Shown: piece by piece, positions 11,327-22,965 of the stretch | Position numbering within the stretch: position 1 is the first letter of the stretch | Layout: each line of letters starts with the position of its first letter | DNA from: Cyclaneusma minus | Taxonomy: Eukaryota; Ascomycota; Leotiomycetes; Marthamycetales; Marthamycetaceae | NCBI GenBank assembly: GCA_037179335.1 | Contig: JAKZHN010000060.1 | Coordinates: 1 to 64,000 of the forward strand | Length of the DNA: 64,000 nt | Direction: 5' to 3' | The notes under the pieces: model-generated | Seen by the model: only the letters and a program-made list of their open reading frames with translations | What the model was told of the DNA's origin: nothing | Databases searched by the model: none | Program-made: the position numbers and the translations under genes

Positions 11327-13267
11327 CTACCCATTCTTCACCAACTTCGTCACACCCGCAATCTTCTCCCACAAACTCATCCCATATCCCACTTCCACAA
11401 CCCCCCTACTGAATTCCCACGTCTTCTTCTTATCCGTAATTGGGTATCTCAGCGCCGGCGGAATGCCCGTCCTCACGCCCGCCCACCCCCAGCGATCCTC
11501 ACACACGCTCTTCATATTACAGAGCGACCTGAGCCCCTCCTCGCCAGCAAAGCGTCCATACCCGCTGCCTTTCAGGCCACCAAATGGAAGCTGCGTAGCG
11601 TAGTATGTCGCAAAATCGTTGACAGCGACCATACCGACTCGAATGTTCCTCACCACTGCATTCATCTCGTGGCCCTCTTTGCCAAAGACCGATGCACCGA
11701 GACCGTATTCGGTTGAGTTGGCGAGCTCGACGGCGTGTGCGGTGGACGTGGCGCGCATTATGACCATGATGGGAGCGAAGCATTCTTCTTGAGCAATGGC
11801 CATTTTGCTTGTGACATCTACTAATAGAGTAGGCTGGAAATAGTGGCCTTGTGGGTATCTTGAGTGTACTAGGCGTCTTCCACCGACGAGGAGTCGGGCG
11901 CCGTCTTTCACTGCTTTGGCGATGAGATCTTCAAGTCGATCAAATGATGCTGCAGAGATCATGGCCCCGACGCTTATTTCCCCGTCATCGTCCAACGCTG
12001 AACCGACTTTCAAGGCTTTGGTTCTCGTTTCCAGTGTCCTTACGAGCTGGTCGTAAACCGCTGGACAGGCAATGACTCGTTCGATGCCGACACAATTTTG
12101 GCCCGCTGACTGGAAAGTGCCCCGTAAAAGCGTCTCTGTTATTCTGGGCAGATCGTGCTTTCCAGAGTCGAGGACAATGGCTGCATCTTTACCCCCGAGC
12201 TCCATGCACACAGGAGTCAAGCTTTTGGCAGCAGATGCCGCAACTTTGTGTCCCACAGGTCGACTACCTATAAACGTAATATGAGCAATTCCGGGATGTG
12301 AAGTCAGATGACCCGCAGTTTGCGGCCAACAGAGGATGCTTTGAACGAGGGCAGGGTCGTGACCACACACTTGCAAGGCTCCTTTCACAATCGCAGTAAA
12401 ATACTGGGCACTCCAGGCCGTGTTCTCACTCGCCTTCACAACGATACCATTCCCAGCAAAAATGGCCGAGATCATAGGTCCGATCAGATTATGGAAGGGG
12501 TAGTTCCAGGAAACCAGCGCAGCCACAACGCCCAAGCTCTCGTAGCGAACAGTGTTCTTTTTATACATCATGAGCAGATTCGTGGGTCTTCGAGACGGTC
12601 GCAGAGCCTTTTCACCATGCGCGATAGTCCAGGAGAGCTTTTCGACTGTGACGAGGATTTCGCCTAGTGTAGCGTCTACCATTGGCTTGCCGGAGTCCAA
12701 ACACGCAACTCGACAGATGTCTTCTTGGTGCGCAAGGATAAAGGCTTGCAGGCAGCGTAAGACCTGGCGTCGCTGTGAAAACGTCGTTTTCGCCCATTTC
12801 GTCTGCGCAGCTTGTGCCGACTCGATTGCGCGGTCAATTCCGGCTTGGGTCGAGGGATTCACGAGGCCTAGGAACTGGCCTGTCGCGGGAGCGTAACAGT
12901 GTATAGCTGATGAGCCGGGGACCTGCATTTCTACTGATCAGCAGAGAAGGTTCTCGTGGCTTTGACAGCGGGTGTAATGTCACCTTGATGGACGGGTTCT
13001 CGAGAGTTACGGCAGCTTCAGAAGCTTGTGGAGGCGTGACCGTGTATTTAATGACGGGTTCTTTGGCTAACCATTCGACGAGACTGAAAGTTCCCCAGAG
13101 CGTGAGAGCAACGGTGACCAGTGCGATGGCCAGTGGTTTGGCAAGAAGCCATAGTCTACAGCAGCATTGAGTATCAGCAAAAGCATGGAGCTAAAGTGAG
13201 CAGAAGAGGATTGATTGACCTACGCCGGGTCGTTGAAATCCAGCGGAGGGGATGAATCGGAGACCAT
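11327..13267 (-). CDS. MSC7: Membrane-anchored aldehyde dehydrogenase, MSC7-like
   Basis: Three exons on the minus strand (13267-13224, 13155-12984, 12922-11327) give 603 residues, close to the ~640 of yeast Msc7. Exon 2 encodes an N-terminal membrane helix (LAIALVTVALTLWGTF) that anchors the enzyme, presumably at the ER. The rest is a complete NAD(P)-dependent aldehyde dehydrogenase: SWNYPFHN, the nucleotide-loop region, the general base in CMELGGKD, the catalytic cysteine in GQNC (C349), and EECFAPI and PFGGLKGSGYGR near the end. It should oxidise aldehydes to acids; the substrate is unknown. A start at the large exon alone would omit the anchor and has no ATG context, so the two upstream exons are preferred. 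Confidence 0.9.
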
Positions 13268-14075
13268 CTTCAGATTGTATGTGCAGGACGGTCCAGAATT
13301 GGCTTCCTTCAGCACGCTCTAGGCGGAGTCCCATCGCAGCTTCTTGGTTTTCAGCCTTGTCAGCCTTGTCGGGTCTGGGCCAGAGTAATTCCATCCCCGA
13401 TTTCTCTTTCCCATCTTCCAACTCCATTCACTATGTCCACTTCAACTGTCACGTTACTCTGCACAGCAAGAGCATTGCTCGGAGTTGACGGTTCGGGTAC
13501 TGAGTAGTAGGTTTTCGAGGTGAGGCCCGGGCCGCCCCAGTTTATGCACATCTTTTCGCCCTGTGGCTTCAATTCCCATTCTTTCAATCGCGACAGTCAT
13601 TGTCGGTGCCTATTCCAATGGAAGTCCATTCTCTCGACCTGCTTTGCTTTAGTCATGCTTATGTTCTTTTCTTTTACATGTACATATACTCTTCCCAGGC
13701 TTGGGACCCCCACAGCGTTTCAACTCCAAGGCAGAGATCCCCCAGAACCCCTCTCCAGATCCATGGCTAGTTACATGCAGGATCCTTCTCGTCCACTCAT
13801 CTGTCTGCCGGAATCACACCCGCCCTGCCGCTATGTGATATCGCTTTTGAGAATAGCCGCGAGACCTCGGTTTAGCTCCACGCGCATAGCCGTTAAGTAC
13901 CTAGCAGGAAGCTTTGTGCATAACCATGCTTTTCCTACCGATAACTCTCCACTGCCAGCGCGTCTTGTTCTGAATATCTTCGCTTTTGTGTTCCTTCCTA
14001 TCTCATCTGCAATCAAGCTCTTGCTTTCTGTCAAGACCTTCGATCTTTGTTCAAGTCTCTAAGTAGCAGCGAAAG
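13268..14075. other. Intergenic region between divergent genes
   Basis: About 810 bp separate the minus-strand MSC7-like start from the plus-strand acyl-CoA synthetase. Pyrimidine-rich stretches near 13640-13720 and 13960-14060 look like promoter or leader. A 180-codon plus frame (13520-14062) is not supported by any domain. Confidence 0.55.
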
Positions 14076-16860
14076 ATGGCGCTCGGTAAGTGGAACACCC
14101 CGCACTCCGCTCCCGCCCCTTCAGTTTCCCCAGCTTTTGGCGAACGCTTGATGAGCATCCCCAAGATTCAGACGGAAAGTCAATCAACCAATTCTGATAA
14201 TGGAATACAGCAACAGCAGCAGCAATCGCCGGTGCAGGTACCGCAGCCGCTCTCTACCTAGATGGAAAATACCATTTGCGACAGGACCTAAGAATCCGCC
14301 GTGGCATGAAGCTTGAAACCGAGCTGGTCAACCAGGCCGGTAAGAAAGTCCAGCTCTTGCTCAAACCCCCTAAGACAGTATTCAAATAGCATACTGACAC
14401 ACCTGCTCCTCACAGTCAAAGAAAAGAAAATTTCCCTATACTACCTCTTCGAAGAATCGGTTCAGCGCCTTGGTGGCGAAGAATGCATCTGGTCGCGCAC
14501 CGGCTGCTATTCCTGGAACGAGACCTATGACATGGTGCATCGCTGGGCGCAATGGTATATTTCCCAGGGCGTGCGGACCGGCGACCTCGTAGCCTTCTAC
14601 TTGCACAATTCTCCGGAATTCATGTTTGCCTGGCTCGGGCTGCATGCTATTGGAGCGGCTCCTGCCATGATCAATTATAACCTGGCTGACAAGGCGCTGC
14701 TGCACTGTCTGAAAATTAGCGGGGCTACCTTGGTGCTTGTGGATAATGATGAGCCCTTGCGCCGGAGAGTAGAGGATGAGAGAGAGATTATTGAGAACGA
14801 GTTGAAGATGAGTCCGTTGGTTGTGGGGGAGGAGCTGTTGGCTCATATCAGGGGTTTGAAGCCACAGCGACCGGATAATGCTTGTAGGGATGGGGTGCAA
14901 CCCGATTGGCCGATGTGCATCTTTTATACAAGGTTAGTCTGCCGAGTTCTGATCGTGTGGTATGTGGCCTTTGGCTGACAAGAATTCAAGTGGCACGACT
15001 GGCTTGTCTAAGGGCGTCAGCTTTCAGATGGCCAGGGGATATAGGACATGTGCTGGTGTAATGTCCCCCTGGAATTTCCTCTTGAGTGCTTTCATATACT
15101 GACGGATCCGATCCTACAGCGGAAAGCGGGCACGGCATGGGTGAAGGATGACGACAGATGGTACGATTCAATGCCACTGTATCATGGAACGGGTAAGCTC
15201 TCCTATTCCCAATGTCCCCGCGATATTTGCGATATCCAAGCCCTCGGGAGCATCCCGAATGATTTGAGACGATCCAAGTTGCCAAGGATATATCCATTGA
15301 GCAGGGTCTTTTCAGATCATTCGAGGAAATCCAAAGAGACACTCGGCCAGCTTTCAAGACCAAGGGCACAAATCATCCATACAAGAACTGTCACCAGGAG
15401 TCGATACCATACGTAATTTGCTGACATGCTTTCTAGGCGGAGTAACAGCTATGGTCATGATGTCGGTGGGCGTCACACTCTGTATTGCCAAACGCTTCAG
15501 TACCTCGCGCTTCTGGTCCGACATCCGCGACTCCAGGGCAACTTGGTTCGTCTATGTCGGCGAAACCGCTCGATACCTCCTTGCTGCTCCGCCCTCACCT
15601 CTAGATAGACAGCACAACCTACGAGCAATGGTACGTAGAATGAGACCCGAACTTCCCCTGCCCCGAAAGCCCTACCTCTCGGAACTTGTCTGAAATACCT
15701 TGTTTGTGGGGGCCTTGGAGACTCGATACCGGCAGAATTTTAGCCCCTGAACAAACCCCTCTCAAAGAAATTGCGGAATACTTCTAACATGCCTCCTAGT
15801 ACGGCAACGGCCTCCGCCCCGACGTCTGGGAGAGGTAAGAACCATCTCCGCCCCTCACAAGGTACGGCTTCTGAATAATTATCCCAGGTTCCAAGAACGC
15901 TTCGGCGTCTCCGAAGTAGCCGAGTTCTTCAACAGCTCCGAAGGCGTCTTCGTCCTCTTCAACCACAGCAAGAACAGCTATCGCGCAACCTGCGTCGGCC
16001 ACCACGGCCTCATCCTCCGCAACACATACAAAAATATCCTCGCCCCCGTGCTAATCGACTCCACCACCGGCGCCATCGCGCGCTCCCCACGCACCGGCTT
16101 CGCGATCCGCCAGCCCTACTCATCCGGCGGCGAAATGATCGTGCGTCTCAACAGCGAGTCCGAGTTTGCAGGCTACTGGAACAATCCCGACGCGACGGCG
16201 AAGAAGTATGAGCGGGATGTGTTTGAGAAAGGTGATTTGTGGTATCGTACGGGTGATGCGTTGAGGAGAGATGATGATGGGAAGTGGTTTTTTATTGATA
16301 GGCTGGGTGATACGTATCGTTGGAAGGGGGAGAATGTTAGTACGGCGGAGGTGGCGCAGTGTCTTGGGACGTTCAAGGGGGTCGTGGAGGCGAATGTTTA
16401 TGGGGTGCAGTTGCCGGGGCATGATGGGAGGGCGGGGTGTGCGGCCGTTTTTATTGACCCTGCTGAGCGCGAGGGGTTCGATTATGCTGGTTTGCTGAGG
16501 TATGTGCTGTTTTATTTCTTCCTGTCAGGCCGGGAGTTTTGGGAAGGGATGGGGGGCGGTAAAAAGGGGGAAGAGGTCCTGCTGAGCTGTTGTGAAGGAA
16601 GCGGATGCTGACCAATGGACAGACATGCAAGGGCAAGCCTCCCTAAATATGCGGTGCCCATATTCATCCGTGTGGTACAGGAGATGACGCCTATTCATAA
16701 CAACAAGCAGAACAAAGTGCCGCTGCGAAATGAAGGCGTGGATCCGGACAAGGTCAAGCCAGGCGATGTGGTTCTATTTGCGAAGGCGGGGAGTGATACG
16801 TACGAGCCCTTTACGAGAAAAGATTGGGATGCTATGGTGGGTGGATTGTCGAGACTATAA
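14076..16860 (+). CDS. FAT1: Very-long-chain acyl-CoA synthetase / fatty acid transporter, FAT1-like (5' end out of frame)
   Basis: Exons: 14262 or 14238-14340, 14416-14932, 14991-15057, 15120-15192, 15437-15630, 15800-15834, 15888-16499, 16623-16860. The AMP-binding motif spans the second intron-split site (FYT/SGTTGLSKG); later come DDRWYDSMPLYHGTG, GFAIRQPY, YRTGD, DRLGDTYRWKGENVST and a C-terminal PKYAVPIFIR. It activates long and very long fatty acids to CoA thioesters at ER, peroxisome or lipid droplets, and may couple this to uptake. The natural start seems to be a tiny exon ATGGCGCTCG (14076-14085) spliced to 14238 (AAALYLDGKYHLR), but that frame hits a stop after one surplus base near 14280; the rest follows from ATG 14262 in another frame (604 residues). 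The largest intron is 244 nt. Confidence 0.85.
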
Positions 16861-17413
16861 GCGCGAATCGGGGCTTCAAGTACGAATCTTGCGGTTCAGG
16901 GATACACGAACTGGGGACATCTAGATCTGGGATTCTAGATATATGATGTTTCATCATAGCAGAAGAGGAGAATCCGAGACAGCGGGACAGGAGATCTCAT
17001 GACATGCCGATTCTTTAGCCGTGGTTGTGCGCAGATGTACATGAGCCTAGTGGTACATTATGATTCTATAGCTTTGCCAGTTTCTGGAATGTCACAAGTC
17101 ATTTCCTCCCAACTTGTTTCGAGCGCACGCTGTGAGGCTGGAAATCCTGACCACCTAATCGCCAAACACTCTCGCGCCAGACCCCGTATCCATAAGTCCC
17201 AACATGATTGAACCTGCTTTGGTCCATAGCATGACTACCTCACCAAGATATCTTGGCGCATGTCGTGGAGATTTCCATTCCTCGACAAGGGATTCGTCGA
17301 AACACCTTGTGGTTTACAATCAATAAACGCCCTCTCGGCTAAACCAATACATGAATGATGCTTCGAGAACGTCCCCTTTGTTCTAATACAAACAATCATG
17401 GTCTCATTCGAGT
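16861..17413. other. Convergent 3' flank, no gene seen
   Basis: 553 bp between the stops of the acyl-CoA synthetase (plus) and YIF1 (minus). It should hold both terminators. No ORF with features. Confidence 0.65.
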
Positions 17414-18561
17414 TCATGGCCGACTGAGCGCCCACATGAAAACCAACTGGACGATGTAGGAGTATAAGAAGAGGAACTGCGTGCGCCGGTTGCGCTGTGC
17501 CCGTGCAATGGTCTGCATAGGCCCTCTCGCGCTGTCACTTGAGCTCTCCGGAAGTAAGACGTATTTCAGGGATCGCAACTGTTCTTCATGTCAGTACTTG
17601 CGCAACCAAATGGTCGGGAGCATGCCATATTTCTCACCAGAAAGAAAGCGTTGGCCAGGTAGGTGTAGCCAAAGATAGCCCAACCGGCCCATCCACCCGT
17701 TCCCTTACCGCCATTGATCGTCTCGCTGATGATCAGGGTGACGATGATTCCCACGAATTTATATCCGGAGTAGGCGACCAGGTCGAGAAGCTGCGATTCG
17801 TTGGAAATGTTGAGCAAATAGCACCCAAGCTTCAGACCAAGAATTTCGACGATAACAATCACAAAGGCGGTCGTTGCTGTGTAGCCGAGTAGCTCGGGCT
17901 GGAACTCTCCCCGTAGACCGGCGAGGAGTGTCGAGAGGAGGATATATGTTACGAAAGCCATCACTAAATGGGGTATCAGCTTAGTTTCTGGGGGCTGAAG
18001 CGGAGAGCCTTACCTGGTATGTACATATCGGGGCTGTTGATATCCTCACGGGGAGGCAGGAACCGGCCTTCTTGTCCGCTAGGCCCCATGGACTGTTTTC
18101 GAGACCATGGCTTGTGTCGCCAAGGGAAAAGAACCAAGAAGAGCTTGTTGACAACATAGATATTCGAAACGTCGAAGTAGTGCTTCAGAGCGGAAACATT
18201 GACATATCGGTTGAACTAAGGCATCAAAATTAGCCTCCCATTCCTCGTGCAGAAGCTTTCTCTTAGGACACACGTTTTGTTCCACGTATTCCTGGCCATG
18301 CTTCAATGCTGTTTGGCCGACCTGGAAGCCCATCTGCGCCGTCTGGTCATTCATGAAGTTCCCGTACGGACCGAAAGCGTGGCCTGAGCTGCCGGGAGCT
18401 GGCTGCTGTTGATAGGGGTTTCCATAGCTGGAAGAAGGTTGCGACGAAGTTGGCGGAGGCGGAGATCGCAGCTGAGGGACGGTGGATACATGCTGAGGAA
18501 CGGGGTGGTGGAGAGGAGGTGAGGTGGCCGGAATGGGCTGCCCATAAGTAGGGCGCTGCAT
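17414..18561 (-). CDS. YIF1: YIF1, COPII-vesicle/Golgi membrane protein
   Basis: Four exons on the minus strand (18561-18274, 18215-18014, 17963-17638, 17578-17414) give 326 residues. The N-terminus is proline/glutamine-rich and cytosolic (MQRPTYGQP...). It is followed by the family hallmark (NDQTAQMGFQVGQTALKHGQEYVEQN), FNRYVNVSALKHYFDVSN, and a PWRHKPWSR stretch. Then come about five membrane helices (FVTYILLSTLLAGLRG, ELLGYTATTAFVIVIVEILG, DLVAYSGYKFVG..., GWAIFGYTYLANAFF, FLFFYSYIVQLVFMW). With Yip1 and Yos1 it acts in ER-to-Golgi transport and COPII vesicle fusion competence. Frame continuity across all three introns and the family sequence make this a confident call. It is head to head with SRP101. 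Confidence 0.93.
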
Positions 18562-18857
18562 GTTGCACAAGTGCGTAGAGCCTCAGTGAGTATCCGCAAG
18601 TCTGTCAGGAGGTGTGCCGTGTAGGTTTGTGTTTCTGTAATCGACGTGCAGAGCTTCAATTGTTCTGGATGTTGCATGCGACAGGGTGTCCTGGAAGATG
18701 GAGCTCTGGCTGAGGGAGGCACGGAGCGGGTTATCTGTTAAGTCCGGATAATCGTGCGCTTGACCGGATTTAGCACAAGGCTGAGTGGACAGCTTCCCAG
18801 GCATTTGAAGCGCTCCCTCTCAAGAACCACCATATCACCAGCACTGAACCTGCAATT
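18562..18857. promoter_or_regulatory. Shared divergent promoter of YIF1 and SRP101
   Basis: Only 296 bp separate the two start codons, which are transcribed away from each other, so both promoters must lie here or overlap. No TATA box is obvious. Both products serve the early secretory pathway, so co-regulation is plausible (inference). Confidence 0.7.
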
Positions 18858-20971
18858 ATGCTGGATTCTTTCGAGATCCTCACCACGTCCGGTGTGGTGC
18901 TGTGGTCGAGATCGTACAGCGCCATCAGCCCTGCCATCGTCAATGGCCTCATCATCAATGTCTTCATCGAGGAGCGTGCTTTGCCTGGCGCTGGAGTCGC
19001 TGATGATGTCTCGGCCGCGAACAATCCGCCCTACAAGCACGACCAGCATACTCTGAAATGGACCACTGCCAAAGAACTGGGTGTTATCTTTGTTGTCCGT
19101 GCAAACATCTCAACAATCCACAAAACGCTGTGCTGATACGAATATAGGCTGTGTACAGATCCCTCCTACATTTATCCTGGATTGATAAGTTGGTGGATAA
19201 CCTCAAGACCATCTTCGTCGAGCTATACGGCGACCAGCTCAAGAAACCGCACACAACCATCGTGGAATGCCCCTTTGACGACTACTTCGATCAGCAACTG
19301 CGAGAGCTGGAAGGAACAGCTCCTACCAAGGACGGCGCATTGACAGAATCGACCCCTATCGCCCAAGGGAAACATGTACCACTTGACGCAGATGAGCCGC
19401 CTCCGCTACCTGGATTGTTAGCAAGGGGGCAGCCAAAGACGGCATACCAAGATCTTGCTTCGAATGAAAGTACTCCTATTGGAACTCCAAATGGCTCTCG
19501 GCCCAGCACACCCGCTTCTCAGATAATTATGGGCAAAGGCAGTCTTGGCGGCAAGATTTCAAGGAGAGCGAAGAAGAACCTGAATAGCGCGTCCGCTGCC
19601 GCTTCGTCCGGTGAAGAGTCTTCGACCAAGAAGGGGAGAGCTGCCAAAGCCGCCGCAACCAAGAAGGGCAGAAAGTGGGACGCGGACGGTTTAGCAGACG
19701 AAGATAGCGATACGCCGTTAGACTATTCGGCCCCCAGCAATGGTGCTATTACGAGCGATACAGAGGGGGATGTTTCTCGACCAGGAGCCGTGGAAGCTGT
19801 GGATCAGAAATCTTGGGGCTCAAAGACTGGAAAAGGCCAGTTCGTGCTCAAAGATCTGGATGATGAAGTTCACTCGATGCTTGCGACAGCCAATTCGAAG
19901 AAAACCGGGTCAACGGGTGCAGCGAGCGGAATTGTGGGATCCAGCATAAGTGCACTTGGTGGCTTGTTCAGAAACGTTGTAGGTGGCAAAACACTGTCGA
20001 AAGAAGATTTGGACAAGGCAATGAAAGGGATGGAAGATCATCTTTTGAAAAAGAATGTGGCGAGGGAGGCGGCTATTCGGTTGTGTGAAGGTGTTGAGCG
20101 GGAGCTTATTGGTGTCAAGACTGGCAGTTTCGAAAGCATACAGACGAGAGTACAAGCAGCAATGGAGTCCTCATTGCGAAAGATGCTCACGCCGACAAAT
20201 TCCCTCGACCTGCTCCGAGAAATCGAGACCGTCACATCTCCCTCCTCCCTCTCTTTGCAAAAGCCTCGCCCATACGTCATCTCCATCGTCGGCGTAAACG
20301 GTGTTGGTAAATCCACCAACCTGTCCAAGATCTGCTTCTTCCTCCTTCAGAACAAATACAAAGTCCTCGTGGTAGCCTGTGACACATTCCGATCTGGCGC
20401 TGTTGAGCAATTAGCAGTCCATGTACGGAATCTGAAAGAGTTGAGCGAGCGAGAAGGAGGCCAAGTTGAACTGTACCAGAAAGGATACGGGAAAGATGCC
20501 GCCCAGGTAGCGAAGGACGCTGTCACATTCGCTGCGCAACAAGGCTTCGATGTGGTGCTCATTGACACCGCTGGCCGTCGCCACAATGACCAACGCCTGA
20601 TGTCTTCGCTCGAGAAATTTGCCAAATTGGCACAGCCCGACAAAATCCTGATGGTCGCCGAGGCACTAGTCGGCACCGACTCCGTCGCCCAAGCTCGAAA
20701 CTTCAACGCCGCTTTCGGCTCAGCTCGCAAGCTTGACGGCTTCATCATTTCGAAATGCGATACCGTCGGTGACATGGTAAGTTTTGACAGTACTCCACCT
20801 CGTCTGTAACCTCACAAACTGACTGACACATACACACAGATCGGAACTCTCGTCTCTATGGTCCACGCTTCTTCCATACCCATCAGTTATGTGGGAGTGG
20901 GACAACACTACTCGGACATCCGTACGCTGAACGTGAAGTGGGCTGTTGACAAACTGCTCAGTCCTTTATGA
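18858..20971 (+). CDS. SRP101: Signal recognition particle receptor subunit alpha
   Basis: Three exons (18858-19094, 19148-20776, 20840-20971) join in frame to 665 residues. The first ~130 residues are the SRX/longin-type domain that binds the beta subunit (MLDSFEILTTSGVVLWSRSY). A charged, low-complexity linker follows (about 130-290, Lys/Ser/Ala-rich), then the NG GTPase domain: GVNGVGKSTN (P-loop), DTFRSGAVEQL, DTAGRRHNDQ, SKCDTVGDM and the closing YVGVGQHYSDI. It is the ER-membrane docking receptor for SRP-ribosome complexes; GTP hydrolysis by the SRP54/receptor pair releases the nascent chain to the translocon. The second intron sits just before the last conserved GTPase segment. Confidence 0.95.
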
Positions 20972-21790
20972 TATTGTATGATGCTCTGGATATGAAGAGA
21001 TGAATCGACCGATCTTCTGCACATTGCTCAACTTGCTTGTGACGTGAGTATGATACATGGCCAACGTCTCCCGCATTTGGCTGTAGTAATTTGTTTTTTG
21101 GCTACTCGATTTGCTTTTGTTTTTCCCTTTCAGTGACGTTTACGAAATCGTTGACAATCTTTGCAGACTTGCAGTCACGCTGTTCAACGTCGTAATCGCT
21201 ACGATGCAGACCTCGAGATGAGTTAAATCTCGAGATAAGTTAGACTGATCACACGATACGGAGTCATCCTCAACGCACGCATTTGCTTGACAGATGATGA
21301 GTTGGACTGCTGCTGACCACGCACGTCAGTTGTCAATATCTTCCATGCTTGCAATTACATACCTACCTTACTAATCTTTATTGCTGCCCATCTTCTAATC
21401 ATCTTTGACATTACCCCTATTGGAATCATCCCTGAATATTATCCCTGTCTTGACCCCTTATATATATACCGCTACAGTGATCAATCCTAGAGTTTAATGT
21501 CAGAGAGGCGGAGTAATGTGGAGAGGAGGTGTTGGGTAGAGGTGAAGAGCTAGGAACATGAGGGATAGTAGGAAGAGAGGCTTTGAGGATGGGAATGGGG
21601 TTTGAAGCAGGAGGGCTTGTCAACGCCACGGTTACAACTCAACCTTTGCACACGACTCGTTCTCATTTAACTCATCACCTCACTTAACACCATATCTGCA
21701 CGTCCTCGACAAGAGCAAGGCCCTCCTGTGAGAGTGTGGGACCAATCTGTGGTTGTCTCATACTCATACACGTCGTACGGTTTTCAGGAT
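20972..21790. other. Intergenic, no gene seen
   Basis: Contains the 3' end of SRP101 and a short imperfect inverted repeat around 21212-21240 (CTCGAGAT ... ATCTCGAG). A 67-codon minus frame at 21426-21629 is not supported. Confidence 0.55.
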
Positions 21791-21802
21791 TGAACACGAT
21801 CC

Positions 21803-22740
21803 TCAGTGTCCTGATGATCTAAAGGGCTGTTGCATCACGGCAACACTCTTTGAAAGACCTTTGAAGTCTACAGGCACATCCAAATCCCGGATTTGAGATG
21901 CCAATGGGGATGGGGGCTTGGCAGAAGGAGTGCTTGGAAGAAGGAGGGCTTGGGTATGGAAAGGTGGTTGTTGGTGGTATTCGATTTCGAAGAGAGGCTC
22001 TTTCATCTGCGCCGTCGAAACGTCCAGCGAGTTGAGGTTCGGGCCAGGGGCACGACATTGCGCAGATCGACTGGCCGGTAAGGACTCTGCCGGGAGAGAC
22101 AGAGCGGTCTCCTGGTGTTTCACTTCATCTGGACTGGCCGGTGTAAAGATCCTCTCTACCTTCATCTTGACGGATCGCACTCCTTGTCTGGCCTGGCCCT
22201 GGGACTCGGAGGAAGAGCATCAGGGAACTGGAAGGTACTGACCCCGCTGTCCCTGTCCCTCCTGTCTCAAGGCCGGGAGACCGTGAAGGTCTTCATCTTC
22301 ACCATCCCAAGCAAATCCAAGTTCTCCCCGACCGACGTGTGAGGCGATGAGGTAGGCGAGCGAACGCTCCCCTGCCGCCCTCTGCTCCTCGGGTGATAAC
22401 AGGGACTCCCACAGCCCTCTACCCTTTCCTCCTTTCATAGACAATACCACCGCCATATCAGCAGCTTCAGACGAGTAGACAAAGTCTTGCAACTTTTGGA
22501 TCTTCAGAAAGAGATCAAGTTCAGATCCTCAACACACAGGTTGGGTTCCACGACCGTAGATTCATATTGGGTATAGGAGAACTGACTGTGGTGAGGCTGA
22601 CGATATATCGCTCGTTGACCCTTTTCTCTCCGGCTTTCCGCTCAAAAAGTTTACCAGCTTCAACCCACGTCTCGCTCGTTGGCGCCAAACCTCCGCTTCG
22701 TGAAGAGCCCGCTCGTTCTTAGCAGGCTCGTTCCGTTCCA
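21803..22740 (-). CDS. Possible unrecognised minus-strand gene (unresolved exons)
   Basis: Three successive minus-strand frames have coding-like composition: about 22740-22565 (ALHEAEVWRQRARRGLKLVN), 22530-22225 (SSEAADMAVVLSMKGGKG..., then SPEEQRAAGERSLAYLIASH) and 22180-21806 (Pro/Ser-rich end). A donor-like GTCAGT sits at about 22577 and another at about 22239. I could not find acceptors that keep all frames, so the model is open. The promoter would overlap that of the plus-strand gene at 22966. No family recognised; the frames could also be chance in a GC-balanced region. Confidence 0.3.
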
Positions 22741-22965
22741 CCTTAGCGATCGCGCCGACCGAGCTGCACAAATCCACTGGTATATCTTGCACCTGATTTC
22801 TTCCACTTCCACAACCTTTCTCTCCAACTTCTCTCACCTGCAACAACCCACATTGCAACGATCCTCGAACACCATACCTTTTGTGTTCTGCTACAATCCA
22901 CATAGCAACATTCCTCCAACACATAGCGAAGTTCCCTCAACACACAGCAACGCTCCTTCGACATC

